Notes: a model not told the origin generated them from the sequence alone. Numbered from the stretch's first letter, positions 36,308 through 49,149 are shown. The stretch is DNA of 64,000 bases from Leuctra nigra (GCA_934045905.1 OW203764.1:25470954-25534953); one strand, 5' to 3'. Translations and numbers: made by a program.

Positions 36308-36403
36308 TTTTGGCGGGAAGAACTATGTGTGTGTGCTTGGTGATGTCATTTCTAAGTCCACAACAATGTGTTACCATGGCGAAGACTTTGTTGCCATGGC
36401 AAC
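36308..36403. promoter_or_regulatory. E2F-like site followed by paired RFX X-boxes
   Basis: TTTTGGCGGGAA (36308-36319) matches the E2F consensus. GTTACCATGGCGAAG (36370-36384) and the perfect GTTGCCATGGCAAC (36390-36403) lie 20 bp apart, two helical turns. RFX factors bind such sites upstream of ciliary genes in animals. No gene start could be recognised beside them. Confidence 0.4.
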
Positions 36404-37560
36404 CACTGCCATAAATTTTAAAATTCAGAGCTTTCTATCAATCTTTCTATACCTATCAATTACTTGAACACTATTCAAACAACAATAATAATTTTTTGTT
36501 TGCTAACTTCCTAGACATGTAGACTTTCAATTACTTTCAATATTTCACGGTTTTTATCCATTCTACAAGCCTACACTCTACAAGTATGCCCTGATATATT
36601 CTTCAATCTTATCAATAAAATAATTTACTTTGATGTATTCCAATTTCTATGGAATAATTTTAAAGTAATAGGTACTTATTAAATATGAGAGTATAGTACC
36701 GTGGTGACGCTCGCTCCATTAGCTTCACTCGTGTTGATACGGAATTCACGTGTTTTATATCATAGTATAGACTACCAAAGGCGCTCTAAAAGTTCATAAA
36801 TGTGATGAATTTTGTTTCTGTGAATATAATGATTGAATTCTCCGCCACAGAATTAAAAACGTTATAAAAAACGTATTTTTGAAGGTAAAAAGAATTTCCT
36901 ACTGTCTATAATTGATTTATTATTTATTTTTCGCACAAAAACACAATATCCCAGCAACGAAGCAGTAGGTTTCAGTTGATTAGCATAATAATGATGTATT
37001 CAGCAGACTTACTGTCCAAGTTTATGAATTCCACGAATATCAACTGATAGCTATTAATTCCAGGCACCCAAAGTGTAGGTATTTAATAATTGTCTTCTCG
37101 TCGCATTCTACTTGTATTCTCTGTCGCAACTTGTGCAATCAGCAATAAATCGCAGCTGCATTGTACAGTGCAAGTACTTACTTTTCCAAGAGACAATTCA
37201 TAGCACCGCCCTGTCACTTATCTCATTGCAATTGCAATCACTCGCAGCGTGGTGAATTGAAAATCTTGTAGAGCAATAAATATCGAGATTATTGCTTAAT
37301 TACAAAGTTAATATGAATTATTGTCGTTGTTTTTCTTTTAATAGCAGAATAATCATTTAAATGTAGAGCAAGGGGAGTAATGTATAAATATGCAAATTCG
37401 TATTTCACAATCATGGGATTCCGAATCAATTCAAAATATATAATTTATACAATCATACATTTCACACAATTTGCAAAAAAAAAATACACTTTCATAACAG
37501 GTGCATTTATGAAAAAACTTTTTTAATCTCAGATTTTCAGAGTTTCGAGTAAAATTTAGA

Positions 37561-37564
<4 letters not shown>
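36404..37564. other. AT-rich spacer, nothing recognised
   Basis: No feature could be supported. Confidence 0.5.

Positions 37565-37594
<30 letters not shown>
37565..37594. repeat. Homopolymer T30
   Basis: An uninterrupted run of about 30 T. It could be the tail of a minus-strand retrotransposed copy, but no body was recognised next to it. Confidence 0.7.
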
Positions 37595-37598
<4 letters not shown>

Positions 37599-37879
37599 AC
37601 TTATTATAGATGTTAACTCTAAAACGAGTCAATTGTTCAAATAATTTTAGAAATATTCATGAAATTTAAAAGTTTCTACAGTTTGAAAACGTTAGAATAG
37701 TGCATAACTGCAACAAAGGTAAATGCAATATCAGAAAGCAACCTAAAATATTTTAGAAACTCCTTTCCGTGTACGCAGTGAATATAATTGACGAAGTGTG
37801 ACCCTCTTTCTCTGCCCGTTTCCAGGAGGACCTCTCATTATGTCGTCTCCCAAATATTCGCGCACCATTGTTCAAGCTA

Positions 37880-37958
37880 GTCACGTGCAGTGACATGCAT
37901 TGTTGTCACGATCACTGATCACTGATCATCGCTGATCACACGGTCACGACTTGTCAAC
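37880..37958. repeat. Short TGATCA/TCACTGA repeat cluster
   Basis: 'gatcactgatcactgatcat' followed by 'cgctgatcac' repeats a 7-base word with several TGATCA palindromes, next to CACGTG-like and GTCAC words. Confidence 0.5.
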
Positions 37959-38065
37959 GGTAATGTTCGGGGAAGAACGGAATGATCAGGAGAAGAAGGA
38001 GAAGAAATTTACATCGTTTTCATACACACGTGACGGCAAACACAAATTAGACAATTATTATAACT

Positions 38066-38785
38066 AGGAAAACGCTCAGTGTAACGCGTTGATGAGCGAG
38101 ACTTCGTACTGCATCCGATTTGATATGCGTTTTCAAGTCAACTGCTCTAGGTCTCTATACATTTTTCAAATATTTCAAGATTATAGAATCAAAAACTTTT
38201 GAAAATAACGACAGATTAGACTGAAAATTGGCAAAAATACCTGAAATGTTGGTCCCAAAAACCATGCGAAGTTTTAAGTTGATCGGTCAAACGGTTAGTT
38301 TAAATTTCAAAAATCACAGGAAAGATGGTTTTAAATTTTAGCCAATGGAAGGATACCTAAAGCCCCACTTACACGGTGCAATTTCTTGAACAACTTTTGT
38401 GACACAGAGGTTCTGCTCGTGCGCCGTATCACTTTTGAGATGATAAAGGGAATCTGCACATGTGCAGAACTAATGTGACACAGAAGTTGTTCAAGAAATT
38501 GCACCGTGTAAATGGGGCTTAAGGAAACTTTGTAAGAATGGGGACAATGTTGGTCGTAATGTCTTGTCAAAATTTCAAATGGATCGGACCAACCAATAAA
38601 AAGTTTTTTTTTAAATTTGAACCAATCAACGGATTTCAAAAAATATTACTGCAACGCCCAGAAATGGTCTGGATATGTGTGTAAAATTTCAGCTCGACCG
38701 AAAAAAAACAGGAGTAACAGCAAAAAAAACAGAGGTCCCGTGCCAAAGAGCCCAAAGGAGTCGCTCGCTTCGCTCGCTCAAAAAT
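38066..38785 (+). repeat. Near-complete copy of the GTTGATGAGCG family with a nested MITE
   Basis: The 5' end reads 'aggaaaacgctcagtgtaac' and 'gcgttgatgagcgag'. The 3' end has 'tgtgtaaaatttcagctcga', 'cagaggtcccgtgcc' and the GC-rich tip 'cgctcgcttcgctcgctca'. The element is interrupted by a separate MITE at 38361-38519. Removing it leaves about 560 bp. The inverse words TGAGCGAG near the start and CTCGCTCA at the tip may be a subterminal inverted repeat. Confidence 0.75.
38361..38519. mobile_element. 159-bp MITE inserted in the repeat, TAA target site
   Basis: The ends AGCCCCACTTACACGGTGCA and the inverse form near-perfect 36-bp terminal repeats. TAA lies outside both ends (38358-38360, 38520-38522). 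A 3-bp TAA/TTA duplication is typical of PIF/Harbinger MITEs. The internal 'gacacagaggttctgc' / 'gcagaactaatgtgacacag' extends the fold. Confidence 0.8.
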
Positions 38786-39465
38786 ACGTGGTAGATCTTG
38801 TTTAGGTGTCCCCAGCTCTCATCCATTGGCTTAAAGTTAAGTGTGAGAGAGAAAATGTATAATTAGTGTCTTTCTGCTAGGTTATTTACTTGATCATGTC
38901 AGATTGCACTTCCCAAGTCCGTTTTTTTTACTAGTTTAACGCGTGAAACCAAATCCCGCCGATATCTCTTTCAGACCAAACCCGTGGACCAATTATTTTA
39001 GAATTTTACTAACGTGTTCTTGAATTATGTACTTTGAGTAGACCCGTTGTAAATTTATTAAATTAATGTTTATATGGCGCTTATAATTAAAAAAGATGTG
39101 AACGGTACAACATATTACACTAAGATTTAAATTTATATGATCAGGAATTTCAAGTTTAGTCTTCAGATGATGCCAAAAAAGCATGCGCTAAAAGAGCAAG
39201 CTTGCATCACCTTTTAATGATCCTTATAGGAATTCTCACATGAAATGATAATCAGATAAGCAGCTCATAGGTGCTCATGGCAAATACCGCAATCTAAACA
39301 GTTACACGAGGCGACGCATGAATCACCTTATTGGATTCATTTTGCGCTTCTGCCAAATGCCAGAGCTGCCAGAAAGGTTGTCAGACAGCCTCGAACCGAA
39401 TCAATGTTACACTTTCAGCCACTCGGTCTACGCTTCCTTCTTATCTGTCTCAGTGAACTTGAACA

Positions 39466-39925
39466 CGTCTTTTACAATAACACGTTGATAAGCGAGCATG
39501 TGTCATGCATGCACAGATTAGATCTCGAATTCAACTTCGATCATGTCTTTAAACCTAAATCATTTTACAAATATTGAAACAAATCCAAAAATCTTCAAAT
39601 TTTGTTAACTCTCTCATACTAAAAGATTTTTTTTCTTAAAATAGTTATACAATTTTATATGGATCTCTTTTTCTGTTAAAAATTTCAATTAAATGACTAT
39701 AAAAAGGCGTAAAAGACAATTTAAATTTTCAACGTAGGTATTTGACTACCTATATCAAAAACCCAATATGGGGATTTTAAAACAAATTTTTAAATTTTGG
39801 CAAAATTTCACCTTGTTCAGAGAAACGGTGTCACCTTTACAGCGCGAACAGGTGGTAATACAAAAAATGCAAAATAATAGCTGAAAGGTTTGAGTAGACG
39901 CTCGCATCGCTGTATCGACAACGTC
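39466..39925 (+). repeat. Divergent copy of the GTTGATGAGCG family
   Basis: It opens 'taacacgttgataagcgagc' and closes 'gagaaacggtgtcacc' then 'tagacgctcgcatcgctg'. Landmarks are in the right order but mutated. Confidence 0.6.
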
Positions 39926-42129
39926 TCAATATAAACATAGATTATGATTAATCAAATCAAACATCCGATATGTCAAGTACCTACTCTACTGGGAATTTTA
40001 TCATCACCTCAGGAAAAACCATCTACCTAATGTTCGAAGCACTTCGTATGGAATGATCAAGTGAATCATGCTTTACCTTCAAAGTAGGCAACGCAATGAG
40101 TCCAGAAAACAATTGCACATTCGTATTGGCATTGTTGGCACGTAGCTTTCTTCATTTTATGCGTGAGAAACCGGGTTCGATGTCCGAAAAGTCACTTTAC
40201 GTCCTGTTGCAAGGACTACATTTAAATGTGCCGTAGATTTATTGACTAAATAAAATGAGGCGCTGCACTTTGGTTATAAAACATGCACTTTCTTTGTGTA
40301 ACTTGAACAAACGTCTGCGAGGCGCATTCGAAAAAAAATTAAATATAAATATTAATATAAAGAAAGCTGTTCGAAATTACTTTCAATAAAAGCTATTATT
40401 TTATTACCCTAGTTTTTCGATAACAAAACTTTTTCGTGAGACCCGAGTTCGCACTTCCTGACTGTGGTTTTTCATGATTTTCCACAGGCGAAAGTTAAAT
40501 TCTATCAAATCCTAATTATTGACCACTTCCTTCTCATCATCCCGTCCACAATCATCCTAATAATCATTCACAGACTCGAAATTAGATGTCGAAGCGTCTA
40601 TAAACACCGCTAAAACTCATGAATATGGAAAAATCATTAAATTCATAATGTTGATTACACGCTTAATCTGTTAATGATTGGAACGCGTTTTGAGATTTCG
40701 TTATGTAGTGTAATAATACTGGTATAATTACTTGAAACTGGAATCATGATATACTTAAAGTATGACTCATTTTTCCCCATATCGTTTCTTATTAGAAAGT
40801 TAAAACTTACTCCACATTCTCAAAGAGTTATCGGAAATACTTATGTAAGAATCTTCCCTTCCGGTCGACGAATCATATCTTACGATGTTCTAAGAACACT
40901 ATTTTTATCACAAAATCAAAGAGTTAGTACTATCACAATATATTTCCAATAAAAATAAAAATGATATTGCTCTAACGGGTACCAACATAACGTATTAGCT
41001 TCCGATCATCGGACATAGTAAACAAGTAGGTATTTCTCTCTGGTAAGGTTGGTGACCCTTGGGTTATGTCAGTCAATCGTCACGCGAAGTCAATGAAGGC
41101 AGAGTGAATGAAGATCCCCGATGTATGATGGATCCAGGACGAATACTGGGGAAATGAAATGACCTAGATCCTTTCCCCTCTCCACGGAGATCGTCAGCGG
41201 TGCTTCTTTGATCTTACAGAGACAATGAAAGGCTTTTACTCTGCATCTTTTACAATCTAGCCTAATTAGTTAGGCTAAGAGCTGTCATCCATATTCAGTG
41301 AAGGCTGATGTGCATTTTCTTTTTGTGAAAATGTCGACGACAACAATGGCTTAAATTAGGTGTAAAAATTAAATTTGGCGGTCTCTAATATTTTCTAGCA
41401 CAAGATATTTTTTCAAAATATCGATCCTCAATACTTTTTTAAACATAATTGCTTTTACATAAATGTTTATTTTTTGTAAAACTCAATAGTAAGGTAAAAA
41501 AAGCAAACACATTTTTTTTTTACTGAATGTCAATATGAAAGATGTGCTTTTTGGAAGTAATGTTTTATTTAACTGAAATCACTTAGATATTTTAAATATA
41601 CAACGTGATTTATAATTAAAAGTGCATAAAGCATTGGCAGAAAATACCTACCACGTCCTTCGCTTGTCTTATGGTCTACTCGGTATGTAACACTATGATG
41701 ATCTCACAATTTCTATTTCCAGTTATTAGTAGTATTTTTTTATTTCGATTCTTACGGAATGTTCCTAAAATTTCAAAACATTCACGTCACGTTTAGTGAA
41801 TGAATAAATTTATTGTACCTGTGTCCAGACACTAAAATTATTAATTGGGATTTCTTTCCGCTAACCTTCAAGAAAAGACATTATTGATTTTACCTTGAAA
41901 AGAAGTCTATAACGTGTTTATAGATAAAAACTTGATTATATTTTCTAAATATACTTCACGTCTCATAGACGCATGATAATAGTTTTATTTATATTTTGAT
42001 ACTTGTCCAATGGAATATTTTATCAACTAGTTTCTGTCAATAATTTCAAATCTAAATCAAACAAGATATGTTGGAATACCCAAGTTTTTGTACCATCTTA
42101 ACTCTTATCGCTCGGTGTTTTCGATGCAG
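39926..42129. other. Spacer; weak palindrome at 41259-41278
   Basis: TAGCCTAATTAGTTAGGCTA is a near-perfect palindrome. A 'gggttcgatgtcc' word at about 40181 recalls a B-box, but no A-box is convincing. Confidence 0.4.
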
Positions 42130-42263
42130 AAGGATGAAGAAGATTCAGTTACAGTTGGATTTACAGGGAGACAAGTGGAATAATGTTGAGGATATCACAG
42201 ATAGGATGGCCCTTCGGTCTTGTAGGATCTTCCAGGCGAGCTCTGGACCAACATTTCTTACAG
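42130..42263 (+). CDS. Possible internal exon, unrecognised
   Basis: A 134-base segment is bounded by 'tttcgatgcag' and ACAG|GTATCG, the right consensus for acceptor and donor. The one open frame contains MKKIQLQLDLQGDKW and ITDRMALRSCRIF; the other two frames stop early. It is richer in G+C than its flanks. An ATG at 42068 would allow a 75-codon unspliced frame instead. Its incoming phase does not fit the 31.3 kb exon directly. No family recognised. Confidence 0.2.
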
Positions 42264-44515
42264 GTATCGGTGCAGATTTGTCTTATTTCATTTAATTTCA
42301 TTCATTTGTTTGTATGGAAAAAGGCGGGAAATGAGAAATAATAGAATGTTTCAAACACTAGCGTTGAATATTGTGAATTCTTATAATTATTTGGACGACA
42401 GTAATAATTCGCCAATTTATAAGTTGGGTAGATGTTTTGTTTGAAAGATTCGTAATGACTGTTAGATGAAATACATTGATATGCTTTACCTAAACGTTTT
42501 AGAATAATTTTAGATGTGAGCTATCAAGGATTACACAATATTTGTAAAAAAATCTCGTAAAAACTTGCATAAATTAGCAAATGGTGGATTTATAACCAAT
42601 TTTTTATATCTTGATTTTTTACATTTTTAAACTTGCCTATAAATTCAACTTTTTATTATTTTCTTATAAAAAAATGGAATTTATACTCAAGTTAAAAAAG
42701 CTAACCAACCAATTTTCATGTGACTTTAAATTTGTTTCTCTTTATGTTTCTTTTTTATTATTAATCGCTCTGCATTCTACCACTTATACTCAATCTATTA
42801 CTATTTGTTTTTCACTTTACCTTCAGCATGTCGAACAATTGGCCTTGAAAACAATCGAACTTTGTGAACTTACAGGAAATTAGTGAACTCCTTCACAACT
42901 ATTAGGTCTTAAGTACTGAATAAGACAAATGCCTGCTAATTAAGCATTGCAGGAATAAATTAGTGTTTACATTATTATCTTCGACTTGACGTATAGTTTG
43001 AATGATCGATGTGTTTTTGAATAATGTTATTCATTAGTTTGTTTTTTGTTCTGGACTTGGCATTGTTAATGAGCTGGCTGTATACAGGTATACCTTGCTT
43101 GCCCATATAAGTTTAGGTTTCTTTTGTCCAGTTAAGACCCACTGTGGTTTTAAGATGCAGCTATAAAAACGTTATGTTGCTATCATTTTAAACATAGCAA
43201 TCGAATGATGATTGAGAATTGACTTTGGTTTGTTACACCAAGACTTTCATTGACTTCAACGGAGGTAACTTTTAAATTTTGTATTTCTGAAGTGGAATGT
43301 TACAATTTTTTTAAAAATCGAACTATTTCGAAAGTTAATAATTTTTACACTATTTTTTTAGTGTAAGAAAGCGTTTTTGTATGTTTTCTAGTGTGTTTTT
43401 TAGTAATTTTTTAGTCATCCTGATTCCACCGAGCTTCTGATTGAGCTAAAATTTGTTATTAAACGTACTATCTGTACTACTACCTGTATGGTTTTTAAAC
43501 TCAGTCCTCTGAAAGAATGAAAATTAGTAAAAATTACCCTTGAACATTTTGATAGGTACACTTAAATTTTGAAACAATTTAATTTAGCAAAATATTTGGT
43601 AAAATGTTCTATATGCAGATTATGTTTGAACCTTGATCTTTTTCAAAATTATTTTGCTGTTTCTTCACACCTGACATTTAATAAACATCAGCAAGGCTTT
43701 TCGACGCCTTTATCCTGTTTATCTAATAATTGGCACAAAGTTCCTCTAATTCATAACTAAAACAATGCCAGTAAGTTCAATTTCCTTATGCACTATCTCG
43801 ATGGAAACTGCACGCGCCTGTTTGTCTCAGATTCATAATATTATCAAGGACATTCAGTTTATAATAATTAGTTTCTCACTCTTGCACCTCGCCACACAGC
43901 GTAGAGCCGAGCAATTTACTATTATCTACAAGTATGCACTTATATGTACATTTTGCCAGAGGCCTTGGCAATTGCAATGCAGACTGATCTATCTTGGATT
44001 ATTATAGATTTTATGCTTGAGTTGGCCTTTACTTAAGCAATGGGACATTATCTTAGCAGGAAATTCTCAATGAAATTACTCTTATCTTTATTGGAGATTA
44101 ATGTAATTCAATAAAAATTAACTTGGAGCCAAATTGGGAATAGGAGATTTGACTTTTTTATAAGATAGCCTGAGCACGAGCCATGAGCAGGTTTATTTTA
44201 CCCTTCATAACATTGCTTGCAGACTATGAGGGGCATAGTCGAAGTTACCAAACTTAATTTTATTAATGTGTATGTATTTTTTCCTACATTTTTTTGTATC
44301 TCTGTTTGAAAATGAAAGAGCTCCAGGCCCAATCTGAACAGATCTGAAATCACTTTTTTTGGAAAATCAATCCAAATTTTGTCTGGATTTCAAACACAAA
44401 ATGCAGTTTCCCTTCCGAGTCCCATGTCAATGTTAAGTCGCAATATGCAAATGCATTCCAAGGCAAAATTCCACATAGTTTATGATGCAAGACGTACATG
44501 TATCTACTCTCCGTA
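42264..44515. other. AT-rich spacer, nothing recognised
   Basis: A short word 'agtcatcctgattccac' near 43413 matches the body of the 8.8 kb SINE, perhaps a relic. No other feature could be supported. Confidence 0.4.
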
Positions 44516-44533
44516 CCCCCCCCCCCCCCCCCC
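44516..44533. repeat. Homopolymer C18
   Basis: Eighteen C residues. The downstream frame 44556-44730 is Cys-rich for its first 30 codons (CILYGQGCTYQC) but has no start and no donor, so it is not called as a gene. Confidence 0.75.
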
Positions 44534-47314
44534 GACACGTCACTTTACCCCCTGCTATTCTGCAGACATTCGCTGCAGCAGAGAAATGCATCTTGTATGG
44601 CCAAGGCTGTACTTATCAATGTACAGTTTACATTGGAAAGAGTGATTGTGCAACACTCGATCAACCGATGAGTGATCTATTTGTTTTATATTCAGTTTCA
44701 AGGTCGAGTGTCAAGTTCACATCGAAGACATGAAGACATGTTAATTGACAGTTATTTAAATGTAATTCATCTCTTGACAGGAAGTTTACTGCATTTTAAT
44801 TTGAACGTTTTTAATTTAAGTTTACATTTTGAACAAGACTCAAAAATTCTTATCTCATTTTGACTTTGATACAATTTTTCTCACCCAGCCTAAAAAATGT
44901 ATGGTACAAATATTACTCTTTCCCAATTTCCAAATACACATTTTTCCAACGAGTTATGAAAGTGATAGAATAGAAAAATATAATTAAAAAATATACCAAT
45001 TAACTGTACAAAAATAGGTTAAAAAATATGTTTTTTGTTCAACATAACGTTGCCAATTTGTCACAAACAAATCCCCCCTCCCCCTCCTTAATCTTGACAG
45101 TTCACAATATGTAATACTTTTTAGAGCTGCTAATATACATGCTCATAGCTCCATTTCAAAGAGTAAAGTTTCGAGCTTTCCTAAATTAAAATAAATAACT
45201 GTTGTAATTAGTAGCCAGATTGTGTACCGTAACAAGTAGCAACACTTGATTCTGTGATATTGTTTGCGCCCTATATATGGTCTTACTATAAACCGATACC
45301 CATTCACTTTATTATCACAAGTAATGTATCTTACATCGTTAAGTTCATTTGTCTCTCAAGCAACGCTTTCCATTTCTTGCCACGAACGAATTCCAAACGC
45401 TGATTACACAATACACAATTAATAATGATTTTTCTATAGAATGTTCTATTCTAGTGGTCAGAGGTTATATGCCAAATGGCGAAGGCAAAGAGCTTCTTGA
45501 GAAATATCAGAATCGTGCAGATCTGAAGGAATGTAGTTTACAAATAGTATCTATTTATTAAAATATTGTAGAGGCTATCTCGACACAATTACATCTATCA
45601 GTATTACAGACTTATGACATCATTACTTCCAGAGCTGTTAGATCTTTGGATAAAATCAGTGGGAAATTGTAAGTTCGACGTAGAACCGAAAGGTCAGTGG
45701 TTCGTCTACTCCGTGGTCTACCATATTCCTGTTTTACGGAGTGATCTTTACATAATGGTGGTCTACTCAGAGACTTGAATCTCAAGTTTGTTCGATTTTG
45801 TTTAATATATTTTCGGGAATATTCATAATACCCTAAAGCCAACAAGAAATGAAATGAAATAAAATGAAAGTGAATAACCGCGCATTCAAATCACCTAAAC
45901 TAAAATTTGTTTTCACATTCTAATTCTCCAAATGAAAATTACTCCGAGTGTAAATGAAATATTGGTATAATAAGCACTGCATTTAGAACAACTCACTTTA
46001 ATTGATTAATAGTTGATAATATATTAAAAGTACTCAACGTATCGTGAAATAAATTATCAACCCATGAATAGAAATGACAAAACACTAAGTAATCATGGCC
46101 TGGCAGCTGACCTTCGTTAACAGAAAGTGACATGGACAAAATAATTACCTAGTTGGTGTTTTTGGTTGGTATGTTATGTCTCTATAATAATGCACTCCAA
46201 AATATTATCAGATATAATTATAATTTATTATTTATAACAACTGAACATTACAAAATATTCAAATTGTATGTTTCAAATCGCCCTTTCTCCTAACTATCAA
46301 GTTCATTTTGACCATCAAATTTTCTGCATGACCACGGTATCTTGATCAAATGTTCAATCCAATCTTTAGCAAATCTACCTTTTTATATGTATTTATCAAC
46401 CACTGAGCATCATGAAAACATCTGCAAGTGGAAAGTATGCTGGGATCAACTGTTTTTTCTCATCTTCACCAACAATCCAATGTTTTTCGTCAACCAAACC
46501 GTTACGGTGAACCATGTCAGCGCGTGGCCACATGAAAATGATCAACGTTAAAATTAATGACTATAAAAAATTGCTCCGTTACGATTTTCAACTTACAATT
46601 ATTATTCATTAGCTCATTAAGTTGATGATGTAAAAAAGTCGTCTACCTGTCATAACAATATTTGCGTCTTGCTATCCGACCAAATGGTCCAGTTAGAAAC
46701 CCTTATATGGATTGTCATGTAATTGGTTTGTGCAACCTTGGTTGAAATGAGATATTATCAGGGAGAGGGAATGAGATGAATGAATATTTTTGTTGTTTCG
46801 TGTTTTTTACTGATTACTGTGTAGGTTTGAGACTGGTAGAGGAGACACTGACAGGCGACGGTTTTTTGTATGAATTTACGTATGATGAACGAGTTGTCTA
46901 AACAGGGATGTCAAGAAAAGAGAGTAACAAAATGATATATTATATCTCGTTTCTTACTTTGAAAACTGAAGAGAGCAGTCTTAAAAAAGCTACAAGGTGG
47001 ATAGATTCAAGAATAGTGGACAAGAAGAGAACAAGAATATTTGCTGCAATGATTGAATTATAACTTGTGAATTAAAAGAATTACATATTATCAATTTATG
47101 AAATGTATGTATATGTTTATTTTTCTACAGTTTGTTACATTGAACAGGTGGTTGAACAGACTAAATCTTTTCTAGTACAAGATTTTTAAAATATTTATAA
47201 ATTTATAAATAAAATAAAATATAAATAATAAAAATTAAATAATATTTCCAAAATAGTTCAAAGAAATTTTTTTCCGGAGCTCTGATCTTCACACCAAACC
47301 AAACCAAAACAAAC
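44534..47314. other. Spacer, no gene accepted
   Basis: An exon-like stretch at 45440-45540 follows 'tttttctatag' and reads RGYMPNGEGKELLEKYQNRA, but no good donor follows. The rest is AT-rich. Confidence 0.35.
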
Positions 47315-47380
47315 CATGATCAAGTCATCTTTACCATGATCAAGTCATCTTTACCATGATCAAGTCATCTTTACCATGAT
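47315..47380. repeat. 20-bp tandem repeat, 3.3 copies
   Basis: CATGATCAAGTCATCTTTAC is repeated exactly three times and followed by a partial unit. It is preceded by 'accaaacc' words. Confidence 0.95.
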
Positions 47381-47465
47381 GCACCGACTCTTATGTCAAA
47401 ACTCACAAAACAACTAATAAATCCACAAAACCGGAAAGATACCGACAAAGTGTTACCCTTTAAAG

Positions 47466-47665
47466 GTTCTTATTTTAAAATCAACAGGAAATAGGCTTGT
47501 GAATGTTTTTGTTGGTGTATCGGAGGGCCGGAAGACCGCCTCGTGCAGTGAAGAAGATGTATCTTCCTCTGAGACCAGATGCTGCGTGGCTTGCGTCTCT
47601 TCAAACGTAAAGAGCTCGGGGTAATTAGCGGATTCACAGTTTTTATGAATGAACCGTCTTTATTT
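47466..47665 (-). other. GC-rich, possibly coding segment downstream of the signal-peptide exon
   Basis: On the minus strand a 'tttgtag' acceptor-like site is followed by about 200 bases of much higher G+C than the flanks. Two minus frames are open: one with basic clusters (LRLKRRKPRSIWSQRK) and one acidic (FEETQATQHLVSEEDTSSS). A plus frame is open too (TASCSEEDVSSSETRCC). With the phase of the exon at 47886-47943, joining at AAAG|ACGG (47657) enters the basic frame, which runs 61 codons to a TAA. Dibasic sites would suit a processed peptide precursor. The frame cannot be settled by eye. Confidence 0.3.
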
Positions 47666-47885
47666 CTACAAACAAGATAATATTTATTTGGAGTTGAACG
47701 CATTTATACGAAACACTTCCTGTCAATGTCTGTTTTTTAACTGCGCTTTCGTTTGAGATGTCTGAAGATTTTTGTATTCCGAGGGAAAAGAACCAAGTCG
47801 CTTCACAAAGTGGGACTGTTTGTATTCAGATTCAAAGCGAATGCACTTTGCATGTGTAATTCACCTGTCAATGTACACAACTTAC

Positions 47886-47943
47886 GATCAGATGAACTGG
47901 AAAACAGAGCTAACAGAGCAACCAGGATGAAGATGAGCTGCAT
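47886..47943 (-). CDS. First exon of a putative small secreted peptide
   Basis: The minus-strand ATG in the context AACAAGATG opens MQLIFILVALLALFSSSSD, a textbook signal peptide: short polar start, hydrophobic core, small residues at a likely cleavage site. The frame reaches a strong donor GATC|GTAAGT after 19 codons plus one base (phase 1). A second donor-like CAG|GTGAAT lies 28 bases on. An upstream in-frame ATG (47967) has a weaker context. Upstream are a TATA-like TTATAG (48016-48021) and an inverted CCAAT (48030-48034, minus sense CCAAT), correctly ordered for a minus-strand promoter. The mature peptide is not identified. Confidence 0.45.
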
Positions 47944-48009
47944 CTTGTTGTTTAGCTGCAGCATCCAGAGCGATGAAGTGCTTTTCGATTGACTCTTTTT
48001 GACAGCTGT

Positions 48010-48040
48010 CAATGACTATAAGAACTCCGATTGGTTGAAA
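48010..48040 (-). promoter_or_regulatory. Putative promoter of the secreted-peptide gene
   Basis: In minus sense CCAAT is followed by TTATAGT about 10 bases on. A palindrome GACAGCTGTC (48001-48010) containing an E-box CAGCTG follows. Transcription would begin near 47985-47990. Confidence 0.35.
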
Positions 48041-49149
48041 ATTGGAAGTGGCTATGTAACCGATCAGATTTCATATTTGCACAGTTATTGAGACCTAAAT
48101 GTAGTTTAAATGTCAATGTAAACTAATTTTACGATATTTGTAAAAATACCGACAAAATAGTAAATGAACTTTGCTTCATCGCTTTTTACACTCCCTCTTT
48201 TATATCCACGGTCGTCGATCGGTTACTTTTGCATTCCCATGTTATATCAAGTAGCAAATATTGTTATATTACCAAATTAAAATTAAAAATTAAAAAATTA
48301 ACAGTTTAAACACATGATCGAATAACGATTGGACACTTTCCGAAAATTCAAAAACAAAAAGCAGAAATATGAACTGAGATCTATACCTACAAGATTCATA
48401 CTATAGTATTATAATATCTGCGTTTGTTTGTTTATAATAATCACAGCGCGCACAGCTAGAAACCTACAATGTGCAGAAGATGAACCCATATTCGGACGAT
48501 CTGTCGGATTGACTAATGCCCTGCTAATGTACTGTTCGTGAGGGTTATTATGATAATGAGAATATGTCTTAAATTAATCAGAAGTTTTATTTAGAATCGT
48601 GGCCATATATGGAAGCATGAATCAAAATATCAAATATGAGTTATTTTTTTATACGGAAAACAAAATAATATGGAATTAAATTTGCAATAATACTTCAACT
48701 GGTACTCGAACCGATAAGTATCACGTTAATCTTTACTTTAAAATGATTTATGCTGTCTTGATTATTCTAAATTGGCTAGCAATTATTTTTTTTTCTCTCT
48801 TGTAATCGAGCTATAGAAATATATAACTCAATGTGCTCTTTGCAAATCGTCTTATAACTGGTCATAAATTGTCCCTATAATAAGTATACGTTGATTATGG
48901 CGAAGACTGAAATATCTATCCATGAAATATAGCGGAGGTAATCTGAGACGTTAGGAATGACGGGGTTTTAATCACGTGCGGAAGAATGTAAATTTGTGTT
49001 GACAAATAAATTCCTGTTGCATATTAAAGCTGATTTATTACCCACATAATTAAGAACCCATATTAAAAATTAATTATGAAAAAATAGAAAACTAGTCAAG
49101 TGTCTTTATACAAAGGTAAACCTCCTTCCTGTATACGAAGAATCCCCAC
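48041..49149. other. AT-rich spacer, nothing recognised
   Basis: No feature could be supported. Confidence 0.5.

Noticed and set aside
37880..37958. CRISPR-like or origin-like short repeats
   Set aside because: The repeats are 7-base words without unique spacers, in a eukaryotic context; they are a simple repeat cluster.
39360..39430. tRNA-Ser-like sequence on the minus strand ('gaccgagtggctgaaag' with 'ggttcgaggc')
   Set aside because: Only weak A- and B-box resemblance; no stems can be drawn and no relative was seen in the window.
47753..47992. 79-codon plus-strand frame opposite the signal-peptide exon
   Set aside because: It is antisense to the better-supported minus-strand start, and its residues do not form a sensible domain.
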